NCBI GenBank assembly: GCA_036937835.1
Contig: CM072878.1
Span: forward strand, 283,001 to 347,000
Source of the DNA: Pampus argenteus
Lineage: Eukaryota > Chordata > Actinopteri > Scombriformes > Stromateidae
DNA length: 64,000 nucleotides
Direction: 5' to 3'
A program made the translations under genes and the position numbers. The notes beneath the pieces are model-generated. The model made no database searches, had not been told where the DNA came from, and saw only the letters and a list, made by a program, of their open reading frames with translations. Positions 1 to 12,300 of this stretch are shown one piece after another. Numbering within the stretch: position 1 is the stretch's first letter; every line of letters starts with the position of its first letter.

Positions 1-94
1 CTTATATAAGGCTTTAAATTTTTTGCGGCTCCAGACAGGTATAGTTTTTTTGGGCCAATATGGCTCTTTGAACATTTTGGGTTGCCGACCCCTG
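1..94. mobile_element. hAT transposon right end (cut by window edge)
   Basis: The stretch ends GGTTGCCGACCCCTG, the inverted form of the CAGGGGTCGGCAACC terminus common to a vertebrate hAT family. It is preceded by GCGGCTCCAGACAG and ATGGCTCTTTGAACA, typical subterminal sequence of that family as I recall it. The rest of the element lies outside the window, so its strand, length and coding content are unknown. Confidence 0.6.
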
Positions 95-543
95 ACCTAG
101 CATAAAGAAAGGAGGTGAGGGTCCATTACACTTCCTGCTAGTGTGACAGAATGTAACAAATGTTGGTAATCCCTTATAAGTTTTATAGGTTTATTTTTGC
201 CTCTTAGCATCCCAGCTACAGCATGTCTGCTAAATTAGCACAAGATGCTCATTGTGTACACTTTGGGATAAGAGAAACCTTTATAATATTGCAAATATTA
301 TAAAGGTAAGAGGAAAAAATATTTAAGTGATGTCTTTATACAGCATTTATAACCTTTGAAAAAAGTAATAGGGAGAATCTCTGTGGGTGAAAAAAGATGA
401 GCTATACAATACATGTAGAAGAGTGACTGGAAAGGAAAGGCGAGAAAGAAGAAGAATAAAAAAAAAGATGAAAAACAGCTGAGTAGATGAGTAGAGGATA
501 GAGTCCTCTTGCTAGGACAACTGCTGTAGCTGCTGTAGCTGTT

Positions 544-577
<34 letters not shown>

Positions 578-1765
578 ACAGGTAGTGATAATATGCTGTA
601 TGTAAGGACAAATGCAGCCACATTTTCTCAAGTTCCACAGTGTTAATTGAACTATACAGTATATACAATTAGTGAAAGGAGAGACTGATGACAAATTAGA
701 GAGGAGAGATTAGACAGAGGTGTGTGAGACTTTGTGATCGCAGGGGATAGACAGTAACAGAGAGACAAGCAAACGAACTGAGACAAGTGGACATAATAGT
801 ACAGAGAGACAGACAGATGGACATACCCGACCTACAGAAAGACACGATAGACACTGAGCCTATTTGTGGCTGTGCAGTGACACTGATGACGAGATGGATG
901 TGTTGATCTCACCAGAGAGTTCATTATGTTGATATAGGATTGGGGAGGAGGTTTAAATAATGTTTGTGAAACTGACACATTGGCTGGTCAGCTTACCTGT
1001 TAAGTAATGAAAACAATAGAGAAGACCAAAATGATACCTGTAACCCAACAAATATTTAGCTTTCTAACTTTATTAGCATATAGCTTGATGTAAATGTAAC
1101 TGATATGCAACTGGACTACTATTACTGTGTGCCACCTACAGTTCCTATTGTGCCTCCAGTCATCTTTTTTTGTTTTTAATTGAGGGAGTTTTGATCTGAC
1201 ATTGGTATTACTATTATTTACCAGTAATTATTAAATAGTGTGTCAGTACTGAAAAGTGATGCACACATGGATAATTTGGTTTCTATGTTTTCATTACTTA
1301 TGGATCAACAGGATGTAATAATGTTGTGTTTTCATTTAGGTTGTAGTTGCAGGAGTGAAAATTCTGATGTAAATGTAACCAGAATAGTTCAAAACATTAG
1401 TAACGTAGAAAAGATATCTGGGTGTTTAGTAGCACTGTGCGATGTTCAAGAGCCAGACTCACCAACTTCTCTTCCAATGAAGAGACAATGGAGACAAAAA
1501 AAATGAAAATTTCTTTCTCTTTTTTTAAAGTGTTAAAGTTTAGTATGCACGGGACCACCTATCACACACCCATCATTCATTCACTTAGCTCTTCTGTCTT
1601 TCTGCAAGTCCTATTTACTCCAGATATGTGCAATCTTTTCCCATGACTGATTTGCTGACTATTTATCTTGATAGCTTGGTCTCCATTTTAATAGCAACTC
1701 TAACAACACACACCCACATACATGCACATGCGCACACACATCCACACACACGTGCACACACACAC
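95..1765. other. No gene recognised (3' side of caskin1 SH3 exon)
   Basis: This is presumably caskin1 intron. It holds a (GT)n run at 546-576 and a CA-rich tract at 1700-1765 directly against the exon 10 donor. Short ORFs here are open by chance, with low-complexity or unrelated content. I see no further Caskin exon. Confidence 0.5.
546..576. repeat. (GT)n microsatellite
   Basis: An uninterrupted run of about 15 GT units, read directly from the sequence. Confidence 0.95.
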
Positions 1766-1883
1766 CTGTGCGCTTGCTGATGACTTCCACCATGGTGGAA
1801 GGGAAGTATCCCACCCGGTCATTTCCTGTTCGGTTGTCATGGATACACCCTTTCCAGCGTCCATCAGGGTGCTGCTCCAAAAC
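1766..1883 (-). CDS. caskin1: caskin1 coding exon 10 (second half of SH3 domain)
   Basis: This 118-base exon starts at VLEQHPDGRWKG after acceptor GTGTCTGACAG and continues CIHDNRTGNDRVGYFPS to EVISKRTG. The GRWKG and GYFP motifs are the SH3 tryptophan and 3-10 helix signatures. The donor is GTGTGTGTGCACG inside a (GT)-rich tract, so several alternative GT donors lie within a few bases. No later exon is recognised down to position 1. Confidence 0.94.
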
Positions 1884-3327
1884 CTGTCAGACACAAATAT
1901 GACGTTTCATACATACATTAACATTGGTTATTTTTCTCTATGCTTGCACAAAGTAAGTGCATAATTAAAAAAGACAAAGTAATTGCTTTTGGGTGAAATT
2001 TACAACCCAATATATATAATTATAACTGGGATTATTGGTTTGAAAATATACTTTAAGAACTATTTTCAACTACTTTAAGATAACAAAAGTTACTAAAAAG
2101 CCTTAAAAATATCAAAGATCCACCTTTTGTGAAGTGAAAAATCCATAAATGCAAACATTCCCTGAGTCTGAGAGCAGCAGAGCCAAACTATTCATTCAGG
2201 CACTACTTGACTTTCTTATTATTGTAATAAACACCCAAAGGCTGCATAAATGATAATCAATATTCATGAATGGTGGGTGAATTGCAATGTAGTAAGTGAA
2301 TACATGTTGATATGAAACATATTTGTAGTGAATGAGGAATTCTGAAAGCACTCATTCTTGCATATTCATTAGTTATCTCACCAAACAGGGAGCGCACATT
2401 CGCAAATTACCTGCTAACACAAAACTTTACTGTTGTTTCAGCCACGCTGAGTAAACCAACCAACCTTTATGTTAGAAGTGTGTCTAAGCAACCTTGATGA
2501 TGTAGACAGACAACATTTCTGGCTTCTGCACAAATATGACTTGTTGTTTTGAAAATGATGACCAGGTATAGATAAAAGAAAATATTTTGTAGTGCATCAT
2601 CTGTTAGGTTCATCTGCAAAAGTGGATCACAACCTGTAGCGTCCTCTAGGGACCAGAATGAAGACTTGCAGGATTTTAACTTTGGTGTTAAACACAGTGT
2701 CTGTAATGTAGCTCTGTGTCATCATGGTGTTTTTTTAATTATCTGAAAATGACCTTTTAAATTCTAAACAATGGGAGTAATTGGTTAAATCTGCCCACCT
2801 ACTAACCTCGAACCGATTTTATGTTACACATTACGGCTAATAACGTATTACTCCACGAGTCAGGAGCCTCACAGAGGCCTGAATCATCACTGAACAGCCC
2901 GGTGACAGCAGAGACTTACTCGGATAATGACGAGAGGGATTCGGGCTGCTGGATCCTAAAATCCCCCAACTGTTAAACTCTGAACAACGGTTTTATATGT
3001 TTGTGTTAAAACTGAACAATGTTGAGAGGACATGTTTGATGTGGAAATTGCCCACTTATTTTTTTTTGTGTTCGCCTACAACTGAGAGTTATTGTATATT
3101 AGTTGAATAAAGTTCGATTTATCCGACACATGTTTTGTTTTCGCTTATTGCGCCTTATGGACTGAAAAATATGGTACATTTAAAGGAAATGGGACACTCC
3201 TTTAAAGACACCAACGTACACATTTTGGATGACTCTGGTTATTCTGCTTTCTGAAAGCTGTTTTTTATACTCAGCCAGGAGGTGAAAGAGGTGTCTCACT
3301 ATGGGATTTTATAACTAAGACGTGCAA

Positions 3328-3366
<39 letters not shown>

Positions 3367-6300
3367 TGTATTACCGTAATGACATCTCCTGCTTTGATAT
3401 TGAGGCTGGTCAAGTCGTAGTTGTTGCAATAATCCTTCAGAGCCCGAACCTGAAGGGCTGCTGATGCATCTGAGAGTCAGAGAGACACAGTTAGTTACAC
3501 AGTACATTACAGTAAATTACAATATTGTCTTATTTCTTAATCCTATAAATTTAAATATTAACCCTGTCTATAACAAGAGCAATTAAATAGTTTCAGTTAT
3601 GGAGACCAATCACTTCCAACACTTTAATTTCTCAACACTATATAATTAAGTCAATAATATATATAATATAATAATATGTATCTCTGTTTTTCAGTCAAAG
3701 CGTCAATTAAAGAAATAACTGTTAGTTGGACATTTTGGGAATTATGCTTATTTGCTTTCCTGGTGAGAGTTAATGGTGATACCAGATGAGAACTTTCATG
3801 TCTGTAATATGACGCTACAGCTAGCAGCTGGTTAGCTTAGACTGGAAACAGGTGGAAATCAGCTAGTCTGGCTCTGACCAAATGTAATAAAATCCACAAC
3901 ATGGTTTTACACTTTGGTATATACAAACAACATATACACATGTTAATTAGTGGTGGTAGCTTCAGATTTACTGTACATTAGAGTGGTATCAATCTTCTCA
4001 TATAACTCTAGGCAAGAAAAAGAAGTTAAAGTTTGACTCTTCTTTTAACTCACCTGATGTATTTTGCCAGTGATGGTACCTCTCTCTCTGTCACTCTGTC
4101 CTTCCACATATAATATTTCTGTAATTGTTTAATCTGTTTTGTTTGTTCTGGCTTGACTTCCCTTCCTTCTCCTTCTCCCTCTCCCCATCCATCTATGCAT
4201 CCATCCCTTCCTCCATTCATCCATCCCTCCCTTCCTCCATCCATCCATCCATCCCTCTATCCTACCCCTAAGCAGCTGTTTGATCTCCCTGCTGGCTTGT
4301 GTTGCAGTAAATTGATAGACGATGTCAAGAGCTGTCTGGCTGTAGGTGTTTCTCACTGTGGCATTGATGCCACTCTGTAGAAGAGATAAAGAAGATGGTC
4401 TTGGTATGTTTATAATATTTACTTTGTTTCATGCAGACAAAGGCAGAAATCAGAAAGTGTATTCTCAATTTCAGTTCAAAACAGAATTTTTTTTTTTTAC
4501 TATATTATCTTTTCTAATTATTACACCAAACCACCTTTTTTCATACTAGGAAATTGAAACACATAGTATCAAGTTACTAAAAACACATAAATTAAAGTCC
4601 TATCATACTAATTAAACACCTCAGGGATGTGATCATCTACTCCTTGCTTGCTCGTTCCTGGTAGCTGTTCTACTAATTAGAGCCACATCTTATTTTTTTT
4701 GCCAAAAGCTGAAAAGCAATATCACATTCAAATCTGTTGAATCAAATGTAGGCCAAATGAACAAAGATGAATTCAGCCTGAAGGCGCAGGGCAAACACTC
4801 ATAATATAAAGTTAGTTTCTCATGCTGGAACACACAGTGACTAAACATATTGCCTCTCTTGTTTTCAGAAACCCTGTGGCATTTTAATGTCATTGGCACA
4901 AATGCATCATCTCTCCCTGTGTTGTTATTGCATCTTGAGTACTTTTTCATAACTGTGGCTCAGTTTTATCACATGGGGATGACAGAGTTTTCCAAAACCT
5001 TTCATGGAGAGACAAGAGGCCTCAGACCATCCTCATTAACCCCTTCAGACATGAAATATTTATTGGTCTCAGCCAATCAAAATGCACTGTTTTAAAACTT
5101 GATTTTGGCCTAGTCATTAAGCAGATTATATTCAACCAATACATTTATTTATGTTGCTGGCATGGCAGACAAAGAAAACAGGAAGTGGAAAAAGAACAGC
5201 TTTAACCTGTTAAACATGACTTTATATACAGACCTCACTTTCTTGAACATGGTGTAATATTATCAAACTAAATTCATCATAAAAAGCCAATTTGTGAATA
5301 TCTTCCATGTGGACAACACAGGATCTTTAGATTAAGTTAAATTTAATAACATAATCATATCAGTCATGAAGAGAAGTTTGACAGCAAATAGCAAATTTGA
5401 CAGCAATAATATTGGATTATTAAGTTAATATTCAAATTATCAAGTTGACGTCATGATATTTTACTTTTAAAAACACCTTCCAGACTATGAATATGCAAAT
5501 ATTGATGATTTCAAAAGTTTAACTGTTAGACACAAGATGTCTCCTACTCTACACTGTAAGTATATGTTCTCAGTATATGTGCACTGGAGGCTCCTAAATC
5601 TCCACATCACACTTGTCTAGGGTGCATGCTGGACCACAACTGGCTCCAAACTAGTTGTGTAGAGTCACAGTGTAGAGATTTGCAGACAGGATATACCCCT
5701 TTTACTTAGATTCATGTTGAGCACAGAGAAACCTTCCTTCTTCAGCCGATGAATGTGAAAACAGCCTTCTTGTGTCAAACATTCTTCCAGTAAATTGAAT
5801 TGTCTTTTGGTATCACAAACACCATGGAAACTACTTTAGTAATGTATGTCACCGCAGAAACCATCCTGCCTTTATTTTTTTCTTTTAATCTCATTGTATT
5901 AGTGTTATTGATTACACTGTATTAGGGATGTAACGATACATCGTGACACGATTAAAATCGGTACAAATGCGTGACGATTCGCACCGGTTGATAGAAAAAA
6001 TGAATCGCGATTCTTCGCGAATGTGAGACAAGTCGGATATGTTCTTTTTTGTCTTTTTTTATTAGAAATAGGTTACGTTATCTTAAAAAAAGTCACTGGT
6101 TGGCGATTCATTTGTTCAACGTCAGGCGTCAAGTTATGTGACTCACGTCATTACGTAGGTATGGAGCACAGAACTATGGGAAACTATGGCGACGGTAGGC
6201 AACAACTTTGAGATAGAGGATGCGCCGAGCGGTTTTAAATCACCTGTTTGGCAACATTTTGGATTCCCAGTATATTCAGATACAACCGGTAAAAATAGGA

Positions 6301-9260
6301 CAGACAAAACACAAACGGCATGCAAATATTGTAAGAGACTGCTGACGTATAGCGGCAACACAAGTAATATGCAACAGCATATTAGCCGCCACCATAGCGA
6401 AAAGCTAAGTAACGCTACGCCACCTCGTCAGCGAAAATTGATGAACAAAACCCAACAGTGTCTCTAATTGTGCCCTTAAAGCACACGATTGAGCAGAGCA
6501 TGTTGCCTGTGGAGGAGGACTCCACCACAGTGAGCATGATGAAGAAAGCTATCTTCAACAATTTATTAGACAGATACACTGGGCCTGGGAACAACCATCT
6601 GCTGGACTGCACTGCGTTAGACCTAGACCCCAGATTCCGCTCTCTGCCTCATCTTACCGAAGATCAGCGCCAGGATGTGTTCCAGAGGGTGAAGGAGAAA
6701 GCTGTGCAGATTCACAACCAGGTACTTATTTTACTTTAAATTACTAATAGTAGTACTAATATATATTATTTTTTTAATAATTATTAAAAATTAAAATAAT
6801 TGTGCTGTTTACAGACCAATTCCCCTATGAAGGAAACTGGAGGTGTAACCGACACCAGTGCCTCTACACATGCAGCAGAGCTGCCTGCTGACCAGGCAGA
6901 CATGGTGGATGCAGACCTTCAACAACCACGCCTCAAGAAGACTGCACTGGAAGATCTCCTAGAAGGGACGTTCACAGAAAGTGTAGGGGCAGCACAGACC
7001 AATCACATGTGTGGGATTAAAGCAGAAATTGTCAGGTACAGAAGTGAACTGTCTATTTCCCTCACAAGCTGCCCACTCAAATGGTGTAAGGAGAACAGTA
7101 AGTTTTACCCACTGCTTTCACCTCTAGCAAAGGCTCACCTCACCACACCAGCAACCTCTGTCCCTAGTGAAAGGGTCTTTTCGACCGCAGGGGATGTTGT
7201 TACCTCACAGAGATCTCAACTTCGGCCTGAGAATGTTGACATGTTGATTTTCCTCAAGAGAAACCTGTTTCTTGAGTTTCAAGCTACACAAGCCAGTTTT
7301 AGTTTATTTGAAGAGTTTTTATGTTTTGATGTTATTATTTTGAAGTGGGATTTGTTTTTAAAAATCCAGTTATTCTTTGTTATTTAAGTGATTAACTGCT
7401 TAATTTGCACTTTTTTTTATAAGACACAAAAACAAAAATGTTTAACAGTGTTTCTGTAAAGAAAGGACCTCTCTTTTTGGTTAAGATTTTATATTGTTTT
7501 GTTATTTAAGATTGAATTACATTAGTTTACTTGTGAGATTGTTTTCTCAAGAAAGGAGATATGTATTTTGTTTTAAGATGCACTTTAAGTTGTACTTCAT
7601 AAGAACACAAAGGTTTGAGGGAATAATTTTTTTTCCTACAAATAAAAAGAATTTTATTTGGTCATAATTTGTCTGTAGCTCATTTTGATAAAAAAAATAA
7701 TCGTGAGAAAATCGTATCGTGAACAAAAAATCGTGACTCGAATCGAGTCGTGAGTTGAGTGTATCGTTACATCCCTACACTGTATGCAAAAGAAAAAATT
7801 ACCCTGTTTGTTATATCACCTTAGAAGTGTTACAATAACACTATAATTTTTGTATTTACAGTCTTTACCTTTATATAAGATTGAAATTATCCTTTAAGTA
7901 AACTAAAACCAGGGTGTCAGCGATAGAAAGGAGTAGTAGTAGTAGATAGTAATAGTCCACTTACGTCCAGCAGGAGTCTCACTGCCTCAGTCTTGCCGCA
8001 GAGGGCAGCTTCATGTAGGGCAGTGCCCGCTTTGGTCTGCCTGTTGATGTCAATGCCAGCCTGGATCAGCAGTCTGAGGGCAGAGGAGAGAGAAGGTGAG
8101 CAAAGGAAGGAGGTTGAAAAGTGAGTGAAATCTAGAGAAAACAAATAAGAGAAGTGAAGAACTGCAAAGGAGAGAGTAAGACAAGAGGGTGACAAAGACT
8201 TGTAGAAAAGAGTTATCTTGAATATGAAATACCAAAGCACCTTACTGAACAGAAGTGAATGTTGAAATCCCATAAAAACCAACAATGCATAAGCCCGTTT
8301 CTCAATACTCCCCCCTGTCAGTAGCCCCAAGAACATTAGTTCCTACTGGACACATACATTTTTAGAAGCCAATTTCAGTGGCTCCAGAAAGTATTCAGAT
8401 GCCTCTACACTTTATTGTGCTGCAGATTGATTTTAAATTGATCTATCTACACACAATAAACCATAATAATATTAATAATACTAACAAAAAAAAACATGTC
8501 TTTTTCCATAGTGTTCCAAACTGAGCTTAGGTGCATTTGCTTTTATTTTCCTAGACATATCTTATATCCAAGTAATTCACAGTCCTTATCAGTCTAAAAA
8601 CTTTGAACATTCCTAGGAGCACATTGAGCTCGCTCCATCATTGTGAAATGAAACCACAAGGACTCTTTGACCAAGAACCTAAAAGGCATTTTCACTGAGC
8701 AAATGAAGACAACATGAAGAAAGTTGTGAAAAGGGTTCAATTATCTTCTCTTTTTGCCAAATGATGCCAAATGTCAGATGCCAAACTACAAATTAAATCC
8801 CACACCATATTGCATTGCTTTTGTTAGTGAACACATCTAAAACGAATGTGAGTGTATGAGCAAACCTAACAGAAAACAATTCTGTACACAAGGCTTTCCT
8901 GTTTCTAGGATCAGTTTATTGTTGATGTTTTTCAAGCGTATTGTTGAGAATATCAGCCATCTATACATCTGTTTTATCAGCACACTCAGGAGGATACTCA
9001 AACCAGGTAATTGTGTGTGTTGTGTGGAGATTAAATAACTGCACAAAGAAGTTTGGTTTCTAAATGAACGTGTTTTAATATGAACCAATATGCATTTATG
9101 GATGGATCTGGAAGTGTGTGTATATGTACCTGATAATATCTATGTGTCCATTCTTGGCGGCCAGATGGAGAGGAGATGTCCCGTTTGGGTCAGTGGTGTC
9201 TCCCTTTTTGGGCTCCAGCAAAGCAGCACACATATTACTAGACAGCAATAACTGGACCAC

Positions 9261-9303
<43 letters not shown>

Positions 9304-12300
9304 AGCAACTGATTTTATCTTCCTCCTCTTTAGATTCCTGTAAACTTTTTAAATTCTGCTATTTCTGAATAATGACTAAAAATGCAGCTTCTTACCCCAA
9401 CTCTGCCAAACTCACAGGCCAGGTCCAGAGGTGTTTTCCCTGCATTATCCACGATACATGGGTTTGACTGGTGCTGCAGCAGCATCTCAGACTGTAGACA
9501 GGAAAAACACACACACACATCCAAGAGGCTTTATCAGTTCATGCTAGCTGACTTGCTGGACACGAAAGAGCACAGAAACTCCGGGGAAGAAGTTTAGTTA
9601 GTAACATGATAGATAGATAGATAGATGGATAGATAAGGAGAGAGAGAGAATGAGAGAGAGAGGGAGAGAGTATGTGAGTCCCCCAGCAGTCTAGTCCTAT
9701 GGCAGCATAACTAAGGGATGACCTGAGCCAGCCATAATTGTATGCTTTATCAAAAAGGAAAGTCTTAAGTCTACTCTTAAAGGTGTTGACCGTGTCTGCC
9801 TCCCGAACACAGAGTGGTAGTTTATTCCACAGAAGAGGAGCTTGATAGCTGAAAGCTCTGGCTCCCAATCTACTTTTAGTCACTTTAGGAACCACCAGGA
9901 ACCCACCATCCTGGGAGCGCAGTGTTCTAGTGGGGTGGTAAGGTATTATGAGCTCTTTTAGATATGATGGTGTCTGACCATGAAGAGCTTTGTATGTTAG
10001 TAGAAGCATTTTAAATTCTATTCTAGATTTAACGGGTAGCCAGTGCAAGGAAGCCAAAATGGGAGAGATGTGATCTCTGATCTTGGTTCCTGTCAGAACA
10101 CGTGCAGCAGCGTTCTGAATCAACTGCAAACTCTTAAGAGACTTATTAGAGCAGCCTGATAGCAAAGAGTTACAATAGTCCAGCCTAGAAGTAACAAATG
10201 CATGGACTAGTTTTTCTGCATCCACTTGAGAAATAATGCGTCAGATTTTGGCAATGTTACGCAAGTGGAAGAATGCAGTCCTCGAAAGTTGTTTTATATA
10301 GTTATTAAAGGACAAATCCTGATCAAAGACAACTCCAAGATTTGGAGAGCCAGGGTGATCCCGTCTAAGGCTAAATCTCTGCATTGATAGTTTCTGAGGT
10401 GTTTGGGTCCTATTACGAGAACTTCAGTTTAATCTGAATTTAGCATCAGAAAATGATGGGTCGTCCAATTTTTTATGTCCTTAATGCATTCTTGAAGTTT
10501 AGTTAAGTGATTAGATTCATCAGGCTTGATCGATAAATATAATTGGGTGTCGTCGGCATAACAATGAAAGTTAATTGAATGATTCCTAATAATGTGCCCT
10601 AGAGGAAGCATATATAAACTGAATAGAAGTGGCCCTAATACAGAACCTTGTGGGACTCCATGAGAAACTTTGGTTTGCATGGAGGATATATCATTAACAT
10701 GAACAAACTGAGATCGGTCTAGGAAATATGACTTAAACCAGCCTAGGGCGGTTCCTTTAATGCCAATTTGATATTCCAGTCTCTGTAAGAGAATCTGATG
10801 GTCAATGGTGTCAAATGCGGCACTAAGATCTAATAGGACAAGTACAGAGATGAGTCCTTTGTCTGATGCAATTAGGAGGTTGTTTGTAACTTTGACTAGT
10901 GCGGCCTCTGTGCTATGATTTACTCTAAATCCTGACTGAAACTCCTTGAATAAGCTGTTTGTCTGGAGAAAATCACATAGCTGATTGGCTTTCTCAAGTA
11001 CCTTAGAGAGGAATGAAAGGTTTGATATCGGCCTGTAGTTGGCTAAAACCTCTTGATCTAGAGTTGTTTTTTTAAGAAGAGGCTTAATCACAGCTATTTT
11101 AAAGGACTGTGGTACATATCCTGATAATAAAGACAGATTAATCAAATCCAACAAGGAAGGGCTAACTAAAGGTAATACATCTTTAAGCAGCCTGGTTGGG
11201 ATGGGGTCTAAGAGACAGGTTGACGGCTTATAGCTTATTTGTTGAACGTCTACGGGAGAAAAGCAGTCTAAATATATATCAGGTTTTATAGCTATTTCCA
11301 AACTTGCTGTATCAGAGATCAGATGAGTGCCTGTTGAGGGCAAAAGGTGATGAATTTTGTCTCTAATATTTAGAATTTTATCATTAAAGAAGCTCATGAA
11401 GTCATTACTAGTTAGGCTTAAAGGAATAGATGACTCAATAGAGCTGTGGTTCTCTGTTAGCCTGGCTACAGTGCTGAAGAGAAACCTGGGGTTGTTCTTA
11501 TTTTCCTCAATTAATAAAGAATAATAGGCTGTTCTGGCATTACACAGAGCCTTCCTATAAATTGCAAGATTATTTTGCCAGGCTAGGCGAGATTCTTCCA
11601 GTTTAGAGGCACGCCATTTACGTTCAGATTTACGTGCCTCTTGCTTTAATTTGTGAGTGTGCTGGCTATACCATGGTGCTAACCTCCTCTGTTTTATTGT
11701 CTTCTTTTTCAGAGGTGCAATAAAGTCAAGAGGGGCTTCAGGAAGCTGCTAAGTCCTCTGTTACATTAAGACATGGCATTGAATTTAATACTATAGTAAT
11801 CGTTTCCTTAAATTTGGCTACAGCACTGTCAGATAAACATCTGCTGTAGGAGTTTCTGCAAAAAGGCTTATAGTCCAGTAGTATGAACTCAAAGGTTATT
11901 AAAAAATGGTCAGATAGAATAGGATTATGTGGAAAGACTATTAGATGATCAATTTCAATGCCATATGAGAGTATAAGGTCAAGAGTGTGATTCAGACAAT
12001 GAGTCGGTTTGTTTACACTCTGACAGAAGCCAATTGAGTCTAACAAAGAGATAAATGCAGTACTAAGACTATCACTATGGTTGTCGACATGGATATTAAA
12101 ATCACCTACAATAATTACTTTATCTGTTTTAACGACCAAGCCTGATGCAAATTCTGCAAATTCAGATAGAAATTCAGAATAAGATAACATATATAACATA
12201 ACATATTCATCCTCCTGCAACCAGGTTTCAGTGAGGCAGAATAAATCAATATCATAGTCAGATATTAATTCATTTACTAAAACAGCTTTAGAGGACAAGG

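Noticed and set aside
1240..1646. Two overlapping plus-strand ORFs of 88 and 74 residues
   Set aside because: No recognisable domain, no splice or promoter context, AT-rich chance openings within presumed caskin1 intron.
1722..1964. Plus-strand ORF beginning with His/Thr repeats
   Set aside because: Antisense shadow of caskin1 exon 10 and the CA-rich tract.
4153..4380. Plus-strand Ser-Pro-His-rich ORF
   Set aside because: Translation of the CCTT/CATC low-complexity tract and antisense of caskin1 exon 8.
8050..8336. Long minus-strand ORF extending caskin1 exon 7 upstream
   Set aside because: Upstream codons are hydrophobic intron translation; the acceptor CTCTGCCCTCAG at 8074 and the phase with exon 6 mark the true exon start.
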